In this document: positions 52,363 to 61,616 of the stretch, piece after piece
Layout of the letters: each line of letters starts with the position of its first letter
Position numbering within the stretch: position 1 is the stretch's first letter
NCBI RefSeq assembly: GCF_013328205.1
Contig: NZ_JABULH010000001.1
Coordinates: 62,001 to 126,000, forward strand
Source of the DNA: Sphingomonas hominis
Lineage (GTDB): Bacteria > Pseudomonadota > Alphaproteobacteria > Sphingomonadales > Sphingomonadaceae
Reading direction: 5' to 3'
Length of the DNA stretch: 64,000 bases
Position numbers and translations under genes: made by a program
Notes under the pieces: generated by a model
Databases searched by the model: none
Told to the model about the DNA's origin: nothing
The model's input: the letters and a program-made list of their open reading frames with translations, nothing else

Positions 52363-52610
52363 CTTCTCCACAGCGGCGCCGTCATCCAGGCGCCGCTGAC
52401 GCTGATGCGAGAAGTGTGCCAGTTACATAATACACCGATGCGGTTGCTGGTGCTCGCCCGCGACGCGCCAGTGTCGGGCGGAACGCGCCAACCATCGGCG
52501 GTGCTTGCAACTATGCCTATTAGCCCAGCATCACCGGCTCGCAGGAGTCAGCGCTCCGCTGCGATCGAGCCGTGCGGGAACGCCGCCGACGCTCGCGCTT
52601 TCTATCGCGC

Positions 52611-52895
52611 ATGCGATTGCTCCTCCTCGCGCTGCTGATACCACTCGCCGCCTGCGGCAAGGGCGAGGAGGGCAAGTCGTCCGATGCCGGCGGGAAAAGT
52701 GGCGGCAACAGCGCCGCGCCGGCGCCGATGGCGTCGCCGACCGGTCCGCCGCCTAAGACCCCGGTAATGCAGGTAACGCCCGCGCCCGGCAAGCAACCGC
52801 AGTGGCTCGAACCGCGCTCCGACAAGGGCGACCCGAAGACCGCGCCGTATGGCGATCTGCTCAACCAGCCCGTCGTCGACGCACCGCGGCGCTGA
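52611..52895 (+). CDS. small lipoprotein
   Basis: A 94-residue protein from ATG 52611. The lipobox is PLAAC (Cys about 15). The mature part is low-complexity, Gly/Ser/Lys then Pro/Ala-rich (APAPMASPTGPPPKTPVMQV), ending in a slightly more ordered tail (PQWLEPRSDKGDPKTAPYGD). No domain is recognised. It probably sits in the outer membrane as a small anchored linker. Confidence 0.65.
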   Translation: MRLLLLALLIPLAACGKGEEGKSSDAGGKSGGNSAAPAPMASPTGPPPKTPVMQVTPAPGKQPQWLEPRSDKGDPKTAPYGDLLNQPVVDAPRR

Positions 52896-53212
52896 TCCGC
52901 CTCAACGGCGCCTGCGGGCGCGCCAGTCAACGACGTGGCGCTGAGCAGGTAGCCGAAAAACGCCGCCTGCACCGGCACAGCGCTGAGAGTGCGTCCCGCG
53001 CATCTCAAGCACCAACGCCGCCCGTGGGTCACCGCGGGCGAGCAGCGCGACCGCGCTTAAGTCGAGCAGCAAGGCATTCCAAAACGCTCGCAGCGCCAAC
53101 GGACCGCGGCGACACGGCCATCAGCCGAAGCGCCATCAATCGCCCGCGTGGGTCGGCGTGCCCCACGCGAACGCCGCCATCATCACGCCGCCCGCGACCG
53201 CAGGCGCGCGCC
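52896..53212. other. gene-free gap between convergent genes
   Basis: No supported gene, repeat or clear terminator was seen. Weak frames run antisense to the lipoprotein. Confidence 0.45.
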
Positions 53213-54313
53213 TCACACGTTGAAGCGGAACAGCATCACGTCCCCGTCGTGGACGACATATTCCTTGCCTTCTTGGCGCAGCTTGCCCGCGTCGCGCGCA
53301 CCCGCTTCGCCACCGAGTGCGACGTAATCGTCGAACGCGGTCGTCTCGGCACGGATGAAGCCGCGCTCGAAGTCGGAGTGGATCGCACCCGCCGCCTGCG
53401 GTGCCTTGGCCCCCGCCTCGACGGTCCAGGCGCGGGCTTCCTTTGGGCCGACCGTGAAGAAGGTCAGCAGGTTGAGCAATTTGTACCCCGCGCGGATCAC
53501 GCGCGCGAGCCCGCTTTCCTCCAGCCCCAGCTCGGACAGGAACTCCGCGCGGTCCTCATCCGGCATCGTCGCGATCTCGGCCTCGATCGCGGCGGAGACG
53601 ACCACCGCCTGCGCACCTTCGGCCGCGGCCTTGTCGAACACGCGCTGCGAGTAAGCGTTGCCGTTCGCGGCGTCCTCCTCGTTGACGTTGCACACGTACA
53701 GCACCGGCTTCGCGGTCAGGAGCTGCGCCTGCTCCAGCACGCGCGCTTCCTCCGCGTCCGCCACCTGCGTCAACCGCGCCGGCTGGCCCTCGCGCAGCAG
53801 ATCGAGCGCGCGGCCCAGCACGACCGCGGCGAGCTTCGCCTCCTTGTCGCCCTGCGTGCCCTTCTTGGCGAGGTTCGGCACGCGCTTTTCCAGGCTGTCG
53901 AGGTCGGACAGCATCAGCTCGGTCTCGACCGTCTCGGCATCGGCGATCGGGTCGACGCGGTTGTCGACGTGCTGAATGTCGTCATTCTCGAAACAGCGCA
54001 GCACGTGGACGATCGCGTCGACCTCGCGGATGTTGCCGAGGAACTGGTTGCCCAGACCCTCACCCTTCGACGCGCCGCGCACCAGCCCGGCGATGTCGAC
54101 GAAACCGAGCTGCGTTTCGATGATCTTGGCCGATTTCGCGATTCCCGCCAGTTGGTTGAGCCGCGGATCGGGCACGCCGACGTTGCCGACGTTCGGCTCG
54201 ATCGTGCAGAACGGATAGTTCGCGGCCTGCGCGGCGGCCGTCTCGGTCAGCGCGTTGAAGAGGGTGGACTTGCCGACGTTGGGCAGGCCCACGATGCCGC
54301 AGCGGAAACCCAT
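53213..54313 (-). CDS. ychF: redox-regulated ATPase YchF (OLA1 family)
   Basis: A 366-residue Obg-like ATPase that binds ribosomes. The N-terminus is FRCGIVGLPNVGKSTLFNAL (P-loop), followed by NYPFCTIEPNVG and VDIAGLVRGASKGEGLGNQF. The NxxE motif (ATP-preferring) is in LYVCNVNEED. The TGS domain ends the protein (FVHDGDVMLFRFNV-like end, here YVVHDGDVMLFRFNV). Start ATG 54313. Confidence 0.97.
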   Translation of the reverse strand: MGFRCGIVGLPNVGKSTLFNALTETAAAQAANYPFCTIEPNVGNVGVPDPRLNQLAGIAKSAKIIETQLGFVDIAGLVRGASKGEGLGNQFLGNIREVDAIVHVLRCFENDDIQHVDNRVDPIADAETVETELMLSDLDSLEKRVPNLAKKGTQGDKEAKLAAVVLGRALDLLREGQPARLTQVADAEEARVLEQAQLLTAKPVLYVCNVNEEDAANGNAYSQRVFDKAAAEGAQAVVVSAAIEAEIATMPDEDRAEFLSELGLEESGLARVIRAGYKLLNLLTFFTVGPKEARAWTVEAGAKAPQAAGAIHSDFERGFIRAETTAFDDYVALGGEAGARDAGKLRQEGKEYVVHDGDVMLFRFNV

Positions 54314-54390
54314 GCGTTGTTCCTAGTTCGTGGGGATGTAGATTGTGCGCGCACCTAGTCGCTCGGGCAGGATTTCGCCAGTGCCCGCCT

Positions 54391-54424
54391 AACCGTCATC
54401 CTGGGCTCGACCCAAGACCCCGCT
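54391..54424. repeat. dispersed inverted repeat, half copy (locus 11)
   Basis: Only the left arm, CGTCATCCTGGGCTCGACCC followed by AAGACCCCGCTTA, is seen. Diverged. Confidence 0.6.
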
Positions 54425-54445
54425 TACCCTCAGCGTCTCTGCGCT

Positions 54446-55030
54446 TCACCACCGATAGTTGAAGCTCACGCTGATCCGCTCAGCTTTCGCGCTGCTCGGC
54501 ATCACCTCGTGCCGCAACCAGCTTTCCCACAGGAACAGGCTTCCCACCTGTGGCTCGGCATAAACGAACGTGTCAGGCCTAGTCGGCGCCGCCATCAGCA
54601 TCGCGAGCCGCGGATCCTCCAGCTTCAATGCGCCCGAACCTTCCGGCACCGCGACATAGAAGGTGCCCGACACCACGCTGTGCGGGTGGAGGTGCCCCGA
54701 ATGCGTGCCGCCGGGCTTCATCACGTTGACCCACAAACTGTCGAGCTTGAGCTTGCGCCCGCCCAGATCGAACTTCAGATCGCGCGCGAACGTCGCGACA
54801 TGCCGGTCGAGCACGCGTTTAAGATCAGCGAAGACAGGATCACGCTGCGGCAGGTCGGCGAGCGAGGCGTAACTGGTATAACCGCGATAGCCATGCTCCT
54901 TCGACCACACCCGCCCGGCGCGATCCTCCTGCGCGAGGCCACGACACGACGCGTCTATTTCTTCCAACAGGTCACCGTCATCGATCGACGCTTCGTAGAA
55001 CAGGGTGGGAAAGAGCGCGCGGCTGGTCAT
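54446..55030 (-). CDS. 2OG-Fe(II) oxygenase family protein (TIGR02466-like)
   Basis: A 194-residue protein from ATG 55030. The family pattern is visible: ALFPTLFYEASIDDGDLLEE at the start, LDSLWVNVMKPGGTHSGHLH with the likely first Fe ligands, HPHSVVSGTFYVAVPEGSG, and GSLFLWESWLRHEVMPSSAK with the second His, ending in ISVSFNYRW. It is a putative 2-oxoglutarate/Fe dioxygenase, perhaps a hydroxylase; substrate unknown. A longer frame upstream is rejected, as the family N-terminus fixes this start. Confidence 0.87.
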   Translation of the reverse strand: MTSRALFPTLFYEASIDDGDLLEEIDASCRGLAQEDRAGRVWSKEHGYRGYTSYASLADLPQRDPVFADLKRVLDRHVATFARDLKFDLGGRKLKLDSLWVNVMKPGGTHSGHLHPHSVVSGTFYVAVPEGSGALKLEDPRLAMLMAAPTRPDTFVYAEPQVGSLFLWESWLRHEVMPSSAKAERISVSFNYRW

Positions 55031-55150
55031 GAAGACGACCCTAGCAACCAAGTGCAACAGGCGGAACAGTCGACAGAGCGGCCATAACCGCTTAGGCGCG
55101 GCGGATTGCCCGCGGCGCCATCTGCCGCACGTCCGGGGGGATCTGCTCGC

Positions 55151-56146
55151 ATGCTGATCGAAGACGCCGCCACGATCGCCGATCTGCTCGCCTGCCCGGC
55201 CTGCAACAGCGCGGTGCGCTCCGGCCCGGCCGGCGCGGATGGTCGTGCGACACTCGCCTGCACCAATCCGGATTGTGCGCACCACACCGGGTTCGACCGC
55301 GTCGGCGGACAGGCGCTGCTGGTCGACTTCCCCACCAGCGTGCTCGACCGCGAGGCGACGCTCGCCTCGGGCGGCGCGAGCGTGGTGGAGCGTGCCGACT
55401 GGCGCGAGACGATCGGCCGCGTCGTGAACGGCCGCAACCACTATGCCGCGCATTACGCGCGCGACGTGGTCAAGCAACTCGAGGCATCGGGTGTCGAGCG
55501 CCCCGTCATCCTCGTCGTCGGCGGCGGCATCATCGGTAGCGGCGCGAATGACCTTTACGCGTCGCAGACCGTCGGCGTCGCCTCGTTCGACATCTATTCC
55601 TCGCCGCAGGTGACCTTCATCGGCGACGCGTTGTCGATCCCCTTCGCCGACAACAGCGTCGACGCGGTGTGGGTGCAGGGCGTGCTGGAGGTGACGATCG
55701 ACGCGCCCAAGGTCGCCGCGGAGATGCAGCGCGTGTTGAAGCCGAACGGCCTGCTGTTCGCCAACGTCTCGTTCATGTGGCCGGTGTGCGAGGGCGCGTA
55801 TGATTTCAGCCGCTACACCGCGTCCGGTCTGCGCTGGCTATTCCGCCAGTGTGCGCCCTTGTCGCTCGGCTTCTCGAACGGCCCCGGCACGATGGCGGCG
55901 CTCGCGATTCGTTACCTGTTCCAGGCATTGCTGCGCTCCACGAAGGCGGGGCAGATCGCGGCATTCCCGTTCGCGTGGCTGCGCATGCTCGATCGCTTCT
56001 GCGACGTGCGCCGCGGGCTAGACGCCGCGCCCGCGATCTTCTTCTACGGTCGCAAGACGGATACGCCCGCTGACTTCCACGACGCGATCCAATTCTACCA
56101 GGATCGCGTGCCCCTGGCGCGTGCGGCACAGAAATTGCGCGATTGA
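55151..56146 (+). CDS. SAM-dependent methyltransferase with zinc-ribbon N-terminus
   Basis: A 331-residue protein from ATG 55151. The N-terminus has a Cys-based zinc ribbon (LLACPACNSAV and LACTNPDCAHH, about 14-48). The class I methyltransferase core has VILVVGGGIIGSGANDLY (motif I) and IPFADNSVDAVWVQGVLEVT (motif IV, Methyltransf_11 type), then VLKPNGLLFANVSF. The substrate is unknown; it resembles sugar- or lipid-modifying methyltransferases more than rRNA ones. Confidence 0.83.
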   Translation: MLIEDAATIADLLACPACNSAVRSGPAGADGRATLACTNPDCAHHTGFDRVGGQALLVDFPTSVLDREATLASGGASVVERADWRETIGRVVNGRNHYAAHYARDVVKQLEASGVERPVILVVGGGIIGSGANDLYASQTVGVASFDIYSSPQVTFIGDALSIPFADNSVDAVWVQGVLEVTIDAPKVAAEMQRVLKPNGLLFANVSFMWPVCEGAYDFSRYTASGLRWLFRQCAPLSLGFSNGPGTMAALAIRYLFQALLRSTKAGQIAAFPFAWLRMLDRFCDVRRGLDAAPAIFFYGRKTDTPADFHDAIQFYQDRVPLARAAQKLRD

Positions 56147-56201
56147 TCGCCCGACCTGCGTTAATCTTCTCGTCGTAACTGTCTGATAAACGGCGAACTC
56201 C

Positions 56202-56636
56202 ATGATCGCCACCCGTCAGATCGGCCTTGTCCAGGCCAGCTTCGCGCTCGCTTTGCCGCACGTCGATGCGGTCGCCGCCGACTTCTACGCGCGATTGTTC
56301 GTCCTGGCGCCCGAGACACGCGGCCTGTTTCGCGGCAACATGGGCGAGCAGGGCCGCAAGCTGTTCCTGACGCTGGCGATGGTGGTCGACGCGCTCGATG
56401 CGATCGAGACGATCCTGCCCGCCGCGGAGGCGCTGGCGGTGCGCCACGTCGGCTACGGCGCGCGCGATCATCATTACGCCATTGTCGGCACCGCGCTGCT
56501 CGACGCGCTGGCACAGACGCTCGGCCCCAATTTCGACGGCGACACGCGCGAGGCGTGGGCGGCGGCCTATGCGACCCTGTCCGACCACATGCGCGCGGCC
56601 GCCGCGCGCGCCGTGCCGCACCAGGCAGCGGCATGA
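56202..56636 (+). CDS. globin family protein
   Basis: A 144-residue globin from ATG 56202. The helices fit a bacterial haemoglobin: IGLVQASFALALPHVDAVAA, YARLFVLAPETRGLFRGNMG with the CD-region Phe, and the proximal His in LAVRHVGYGARDHHYAIVGT. There is no reductase domain, so it is a single-domain globin, possibly handling NO or O2. It overlaps the next gene by four bases, and the three genes to 57711 form one unit. Confidence 0.9.
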   Translation: MIATRQIGLVQASFALALPHVDAVAADFYARLFVLAPETRGLFRGNMGEQGRKLFLTLAMVVDALDAIETILPAAEALAVRHVGYGARDHHYAIVGTALLDALAQTLGPNFDGDTREAWAAAYATLSDHMRAAAARAVPHQAAA

Positions 56637-57160
56637 GCGCGCTGCCGTGCCTCGGCCCCAACGATGAGCCACCCCCGCTCGCTCAGCCAGGCAACCCGAC
56701 GGGCAATCCGCTCGGTACCGCAGCCGAGCGCGCGATGCTCCAGGCCGAGGCGCACGTGCATGTCGCGCGCGCCACGACGATGCTGCGCCGCGCCCGCGCG
56801 CTGGTCGCGGCGGACCGCGCCCACCGCATCGCCTTGCTCACACGGCAGCGCGAGCGATTGTTCGCCGACCTCGCGCATTTTCAGCGCTTCAAGCACACGC
56901 GCATCTTCGATCCCGTCGTTCGCCACGGCTCCGCTTCCGCCAAGGTCGTCGCGCGCACCATGAAGGTCGATTGTTTCCACCTGGGCGAGACGGTCGCTTC
57001 CTATCACGCGCGCTGGCGCTACCTCGACCGCGCCGAATGGGCGAGCTACCGTGCCGACATGCTCGCCACCGCCGACCTGCTCCACGCCCGCATGCAGGCC
57101 GAACTGCGCGCGATCGACCAATTGCTGACGATCTCGCACTTCTACGCGCCGCGCGCTTGA
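56633..57160 (+). CDS. unknown protein coupled to the globin
   Basis: A 175-residue protein from ATG 56633, in an ATGA overlap with the globin stop. After a Pro-rich start it is mostly helical and basic: AERAMLQAEAHVHVARATTM, RIALLTRQRERLFADLAHFQ and MLATADLLHARMQAELRAID. Several His lie near each other (HVHVA, KHTRI, CFHLGET). No family recognised. Tight coupling to a globin hints at a joint function, for example haem or redox sensing. Confidence 0.75.
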   Translation: MSALPCLGPNDEPPPLAQPGNPTGNPLGTAAERAMLQAEAHVHVARATTMLRRARALVAADRAHRIALLTRQRERLFADLAHFQRFKHTRIFDPVVRHGSASAKVVARTMKVDCFHLGETVASYHARWRYLDRAEWASYRADMLATADLLHARMQAELRAIDQLLTISHFYAPRA

Positions 57161-57711
57161 GCAGCGAAGCGCTCCGACGCCTATTCGTGCAGACGCGCAG
57201 CGCCGCTACCCGCCTCTGTGGCGCGTCCCGCCGGCAACCGCTGTCTTTCGCAGGTCTCTTGATTGCCGTCTGTGGCACCATCGCTGCCGCGCCCGTACCG
57301 GACCGACACCAGTGGAAGGCGGTGCGCAACGCGACCTTCGGCCACTCGGCTTGCTATCCGGCCGATCTGTTCCGACCCGTGGGCGTGTCGCTGAACGTCG
57401 GGGGGCAGGATTACGTCGGCCGCGGCGGCGCGCGGTTACGCATCTCAGGGTTGGCGAACCGATACAACGACAGCCTGGCGGTCACCGCGCAGCAGACGAT
57501 CTCCAACAGCTTCGCTTTCAGGCGTACCGTTACCTACAAGGTCATCAAGCCCGACTGGGCGGTGCTGTCGGGTACCTTGCCCGACGGACGATCCTTCTAC
57601 CAGCGGGTGATCCGCAAGGGGGGAGACTTCGCCTTTTTTCTCAGCTACCCGCGCAATCAATCGCCCACCTACGATCCGATCGTCGCCCGACTGGGACAAT
57701 GCCTGCGCTGA
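57157..57711 (+). CDS. unknown secreted protein, third gene of globin group
   Basis: A 184-residue protein. I take TTG 57157 as start (TTGA overlap with the preceding stop). A hydrophobic stretch (LSFAGLLIAVCGTIAAAPVP) near residue 30-50 looks like a signal peptide or anchor, so the true start may be internal. The mature part is beta-rich, with NATFGHSACYPADLFRPVGV, DGRSFYQRVIRKGGDFAFFL and a C-terminal LGQCLR. Two Cys could pair. No named family. Confidence 0.7.
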   Translation: MSSEALRRLFVQTRSAATRLCGASRRQPLSFAGLLIAVCGTIAAAPVPDRHQWKAVRNATFGHSACYPADLFRPVGVSLNVGGQDYVGRGGARLRISGLANRYNDSLAVTAQQTISNSFAFRRTVTYKVIKPDWAVLSGTLPDGRSFYQRVIRKGGDFAFFLSYPRNQSPTYDPIVARLGQCLR

Positions 57712-57730
57712 CCGCGTAGCGCTGGCCCGC

Positions 57731-58666
57731 TCATGCACCCTTCGGCGGGCCGAACACCGACCAGCCGGTGCGCGCCGCCAGCATCTCCAGCGCGTGGACG
57801 CCCTGGATCGAATTGCCGTTCTGGTCGAGGTTGCGCGACCACACCGCGATCGCTGCCACCTCGGGCGCGATCGCCAGGATGCCGCCGCCGACCCCGCTCT
57901 TCGCCGGCAGTCCGACACGCAGCGCGAAGTCGCCGGAGGCATCGTAATGGCCGCAGGTCATCATCAACGCCAGCAGGTGCCGCATCCGCATCGCGCGCGC
58001 GTCTGCCGTCTCCTCGCCCGACAGCTTCGTTCGCGCGAGAAACCGTCCCGCCCGCGCCAGTTCGGCGCAGTTGAGCGACACCGCGCATTGCTCCACGTAC
58101 CGCCGCAGCACCAGATCGGGGTCGCCGTTCAGATTGCCGTGATGCTTCATGAAACTCAGCATCGCACGGTTGAGGTCGCCGCCGCTCACCTCGCTTTCCA
58201 GCACTTCCTGATCGAGCGGCACCTCGGCGCGCTCCAGTTGATGCGCGATCAGGTCCACCACCGCGCCGTGCTCGCCCGCGTCCGGCAGGTGTTCCCCGAC
58301 CACGTCGACCGTCACCAGCGCGCCCGCGTTGACGAACGGGTTGCGCGGCACGCCGTCGTTGCGCTCCAGCTCGACGATCGAGTTGAACGGGTCGCCCGAC
58401 GGCTCGCGCCCGACACGCTCGAACACGCGGTCGCCGATCGCGCACAATGCGACCTCAAGCGCGAACACCTTGGAAATGCTCTGGATCGGAAAACGCGTGC
58501 CCGTATCGCCGCCGCAGGTGACCGTGCCGTCGATCCCGACCACCGCGATGCCGAACGGTCCGGGCGCGGCATCGGGGTCCTTGGCATCGGCCTCGCGCTC
58601 CAGCTTGGCGGCATGATGCGTGATCTCGTCCGCGATGTCGCGCAGCAGCGCCGTCAGATCAGTCAT
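57731..58666 (-). CDS. glsA: glutaminase A
   Basis: A 311-residue enzyme that hydrolyses glutamine to glutamate and ammonia. The serine-beta-lactamase-like motif is FPIQSISKVFALEVAL, with Ser-x-x-Lys. Other family segments are EPSGDPFNSIVELERNDGVP, NPFVNAGALVTVD, and VGLPAKSGVGGGILAI. The length is typical. Start ATG 58666. It may help acid resistance or nitrogen supply. Confidence 0.95.
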   Translation of the reverse strand: MTDLTALLRDIADEITHHAAKLEREADAKDPDAAPGPFGIAVVGIDGTVTCGGDTGTRFPIQSISKVFALEVALCAIGDRVFERVGREPSGDPFNSIVELERNDGVPRNPFVNAGALVTVDVVGEHLPDAGEHGAVVDLIAHQLERAEVPLDQEVLESEVSGGDLNRAMLSFMKHHGNLNGDPDLVLRRYVEQCAVSLNCAELARAGRFLARTKLSGEETADARAMRMRHLLALMMTCGHYDASGDFALRVGLPAKSGVGGGILAIAPEVAAIAVWSRNLDQNGNSIQGVHALEMLAARTGWSVFGPPKGA

Positions 58667-58795
58667 GGTTTTCGTCCCCGTCGCATGTGCGGCAGCGAAC
58701 GTACCCCGGACGTGATCGCTCCGAATCTGTAAGAAAGCGTGCGCGCGCGTTAACGGCTCCTTCGCCTGCAGCTAGTAGGTTTCACAGCCGAACCG

Positions 58796-60004
58796 ATGGT
58801 TGATCTCGCCACCCTCTACACGCTGATTATCGGCACCTTGCTCGTCAGCGCGGGGCTGACCTTGTGGGAAGGCTTTGGTCGCTTCCGGCGAGCGCCGCTG
58901 CGCATCTGGGCGGTCGGCTGGACGACGCTCGCCTTGGGGTGCGGGATCGCGGTCGCGCGCACGCTGCTACCCGGCACCAGCGGCTGGGCGATCAGCAACA
59001 TGGTCATCGTCAGCGGATACCTCTTGGTGTTGAACGGCGTCGCGGCGCTCGATCGTCGCCATTACGTCCGCACCTCGCTGCTGCTCGTCGCCGCGCTGGC
59101 GCTCGGCTGGGTGCTGGAGGACACCGGCTGGCGCGTCGCGTTCTGGCATTATGCCGCGGGCGTTCCGATCGTGGTGGCGAGCGCTCTGACCGCGTTCGAG
59201 CTACGCCGCAACCGGGTGCTGCTGGGCTTGCGCTCGCGCCCCGTCGCGATCGGCCTGTCGGCGATGCACGCGGCGCTCTACACCGCGCGCGTCCTGCTCC
59301 TGCCGCTGCTCGTCGCGCGCTACGGCGGCGACACGCTCGCGCTCGCGTCGAAGATCACGATGTACGAAGGCGTGCTCTACTCGGTCGCCATGCCGATGAC
59401 GCTGGTCACGTTGGTGCGCGAGGAAGCGCAGCGCGACCTGCTCGCGGTGTCGCGCACCGACTTCCTCACCGGCCTCTCCAACCGGCAAGGCTTCTTCGAG
59501 GATGGCGCGCGGCTGCTCCGCGTCGCCGGCACCGGGCACGCGACGACGCTGCTCGCCTTCGACCTCGACCATTTCAAGGCGATCAACGACCAGCACGGCC
59601 ACGCTGCGGGCGACCAGGTGCTGCGCTCGTTCGCGCAAGTGATCCGCGACGTCGCAGGGTCGGGCGCACTGCTCGCCCGGCTCGGCGGCGAGGAGTTTGC
59701 CGCGCTGCTGCCCATCACCGATCGTACAGCGGCCAAAATAGCGGGGGAGGCGATCATCGCGCGCCTCGCGGGCATGACCGATCACGGCGACGGCGTGCTG
59801 GTTCGCGCCACCGTCAGCATCGGGCTGGCGCAGCACGGCGCCGACGGCGACGATCTCGACGCGATGCTGTTCGCCGCCGACCGCGCGCTCTACGTCGCGA
59901 AAGCGCTCGGCCGCAATCGCCTGATCGCCGCCTCGCCCTTGTTCGATGGCGCAGGCAGCGAGGCACCCGCGCGTGCCCGCACGAACACTCGGCTCGTCGC
60001 CTAG
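58796..60004 (+). CDS. membrane diguanylate cyclase (GGDEF)
   Basis: A 402-residue protein from ATG 58796. About six hydrophobic segments cover residues 5-205 (LYTLIIGTLLVSAGLTLWEG and others), a membrane sensing domain. The GGDEF domain covers about 225-390, with DFLTGLSNRQGFFEDG, LAFDLDHFKAINDQHGHAAG and the active-site GGEEF (about 297-301), a catalytically competent variant. The RxxD inhibitory I-site that would lie just before it is absent, so product inhibition is likely lost. It makes cyclic di-GMP for the biofilm/motility switch. Confidence 0.93.
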   Translation: MVDLATLYTLIIGTLLVSAGLTLWEGFGRFRRAPLRIWAVGWTTLALGCGIAVARTLLPGTSGWAISNMVIVSGYLLVLNGVAALDRRHYVRTSLLLVAALALGWVLEDTGWRVAFWHYAAGVPIVVASALTAFELRRNRVLLGLRSRPVAIGLSAMHAALYTARVLLLPLLVARYGGDTLALASKITMYEGVLYSVAMPMTLVTLVREEAQRDLLAVSRTDFLTGLSNRQGFFEDGARLLRVAGTGHATTLLAFDLDHFKAINDQHGHAAGDQVLRSFAQVIRDVAGSGALLARLGGEEFAALLPITDRTAAKIAGEAIIARLAGMTDHGDGVLVRATVSIGLAQHGADGDDLDAMLFAADRALYVAKALGRNRLIAASPLFDGAGSEAPARARTNTRLVA

Positions 60005-60016
60005 GGCTTAACCTTC

Positions 60017-60050
60017 CGTCATCCCGGACTTGATCCGGGATCCCGCTGCT
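60017..60050. repeat. dispersed inverted repeat, half copy (locus 12)
   Basis: The left arm CGTCATCCCGGACTTGATCC followed by GGGATCCCGCT is perfect; the right arm is absent. It lies between the convergent cyclase and pth genes. Confidence 0.72.
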
Positions 60051-60114
60051 TTCGCGCGCGGAATGCACGTCCGCGGTGATGAACCAACGAGCGCCAAGCC
60101 GCTCGCAGAACGCG

Positions 60115-60684
60115 TCAGCCCGCCATCCTCATCGCGACGTCGTTCATGAACCGCACGTCGTCGCCCTTCGCCAGCCACTCCGCCTCACCCGCGACCGCGC
60201 CCAGCATGTCGGACAAGGCGTCGATCTCCGCCTTGGCGTAATTGCCCAGTACATAGCCGCTGACCCGGTCCTTGTGCCCTGGATGCCCGATCCCCAGCCG
60301 CACGCGGCGGAACTCCGGCCCCAGGTGGCTGTCGATCGAGCGCAGCCCGTTATGCCCCGCCAGCCCGCCGCCGACGCGCACCTTGACCTTCATCGGCGCC
60401 AGATCGAGCTCGTCGTGGAACACGGTCAGCGCGTCGGGCTCGAGCTTGTAGAAGCGCATCGCCTCGCCGACGCTGCGCCCGCTGTCGTTCATGAACGTCG
60501 CGGGCTTGAGCAGCATGACCTTGGCCCCGCCGACGCGACCTTCCTGTACCCAGCCCTGGAACTTCTTGGCCGGCGCGGCGAAGCCGTGCACCTCGGCGAT
60601 CGCGTCCACGGCCATGAACCCGACATTGTGGCGATGCATCGCATATTGCGCGCCCGGATTGCCGAGCCCCACCCACAATTGCAT
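60115..60684 (-). CDS. pth: peptidyl-tRNA hydrolase
   Basis: A 189-residue enzyme that frees stalled peptidyl-tRNAs. Family motifs are QLWVGLGNPGAQYAMHRHNV, with the catalytic His in HRHNVGFM, PATFMNDSGRSV, DLDLAPMKVKVRVGGGLAGH-like segments (HDELDLAPMKVKVRVGGGLA), and NGLRSIDSHLG. Start ATG 60684. It is the gene after rplY; the pair is usual. Confidence 0.95.
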   Translation of the reverse strand: MQLWVGLGNPGAQYAMHRHNVGFMAVDAIAEVHGFAAPAKKFQGWVQEGRVGGAKVMLLKPATFMNDSGRSVGEAMRFYKLEPDALTVFHDELDLAPMKVKVRVGGGLAGHNGLRSIDSHLGPEFRRVRLGIGHPGHKDRVSGYVLGNYAKAEIDALSDMLGAVAGEAEWLAKGDDVRFMNDVAMRMAG

Positions 60685-60720
60685 CCTTCATCTCCGCGTA
60701 TGGAACGGGGCCATAAACAA

Positions 60721-60755
60721 ACGGGGCAGGGGGCATTTCCGCCCGCCTGCCCCGT
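60721..60755 (-). terminator. rho-independent terminator between rplY and pth
   Basis: A 10-base stem, ACGGGGCAGG with CCTGCCCCGT, surrounds a 15-base loop. On the minus strand it is followed by TTTGTTTATGG. It separates rplY and pth transcripts. Confidence 0.82.
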
Positions 60756-60796
60756 AGAACATCGTCACCCGCGTGTGTCGCGGATGGGGGAGGGGA

Positions 60797-61492
60797 TCAG
60801 CCCTCCGCCTTGTCCTCGCCCGCGTCGGTCGCGGTGTCGTCGCCCTCGACGGCGTCGGTCTCGACCGTCTCGCCGGCGGCCTCGGCCACCTCGGCGGCGA
60901 TCGCCTCATCGGTCGTATCCGCGCCTTCCGCACGCAGCGCCGACGGAGCGACGATCGTCGCGACCGTGAAGTCGCGGTCCTCGATCGCGCTGGTCGCGCC
61001 GTTCGGCAGCGTCACGTCGCTGATGTGGATCGTGTCGCCCACGTCCTTGCCCGCGACCGACACGGTGATCTCGGTCGGGATCTCGGCGGCGTCGACCACC
61101 AGCTCCAGCTCGTGGCGCACGATGTTGAGCACCGCGCCCTTCTTCATGCCGGGCGAGTCTTCCTCGCCGGTGAACACGACCGGCACCGCGACGGTGACGC
61201 TGGTGTGCTCGCCCACGCGCAGGAAGTCGACGTGGACCGGACGGTCGGTGACCGGGTGAAACGCGACGTCCTTGGCCAGCGTACGCTGCCCGCCGACCAT
61301 GATGACCGAGTTCATGAAGTGACCCGTCATCAATGCCTTGACCAGCGCCTTCTCCTCCAGGTGGATCGAGGTCGGTTCGCGGTTCTGGCCGTAGATCACG
61401 GCGGGGACGCGGCCTTCGCGACGCAGCGAACGGGAGGCTCCCTTGCCAACCCGATCACGCGTCTCGGCTGCGAGCGTAATGGTGTCGCTCAT
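60797..61492 (-). CDS. rplY: 50S ribosomal protein L25 / general stress protein Ctc
   Basis: A 231-residue 5S-rRNA-binding protein of the Ctc (two-domain) type. The N-terminal L25 domain has [20 protein letters not shown] and [20 protein letters not shown]. The C-terminal TL5 domain follows at about 95-185 ([20 protein letters not shown]). An acidic Ala/Glu/Thr-rich tail ends the protein. Start ATG 61492; a longer frame upstream is rejected. Confidence 0.95.
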   Translation of the reverse strand: MSDTITLAAETRDRVGKGASRSLRREGRVPAVIYGQNREPTSIHLEEKALVKALMTGHFMNSVIMVGGQRTLAKDVAFHPVTDRPVHVDFLRVGEHTSVTVAVPVVFTGEEDSPGMKKGAVLNIVRHELELVVDAAEIPTEITVSVAGKDVGDTIHISDVTLPNGATSAIEDRDFTVATIVAPSALRAEGADTTDEAIAAEVAEAAGETVETDAVEGDDTATDAGEDKAEG

Positions 61493-61616
61493 AGATATGC
61501 TCCGAAATTCGTGTGGATGCTTCCCGCCACGCCTCCAGGGATGACCATGGCCGGAAGCCGGCGCGCATAGCCGGGCGGGCGGCAAAAGGCAAGGTGGGGT
61601 GGGTTGTTCACTCACG

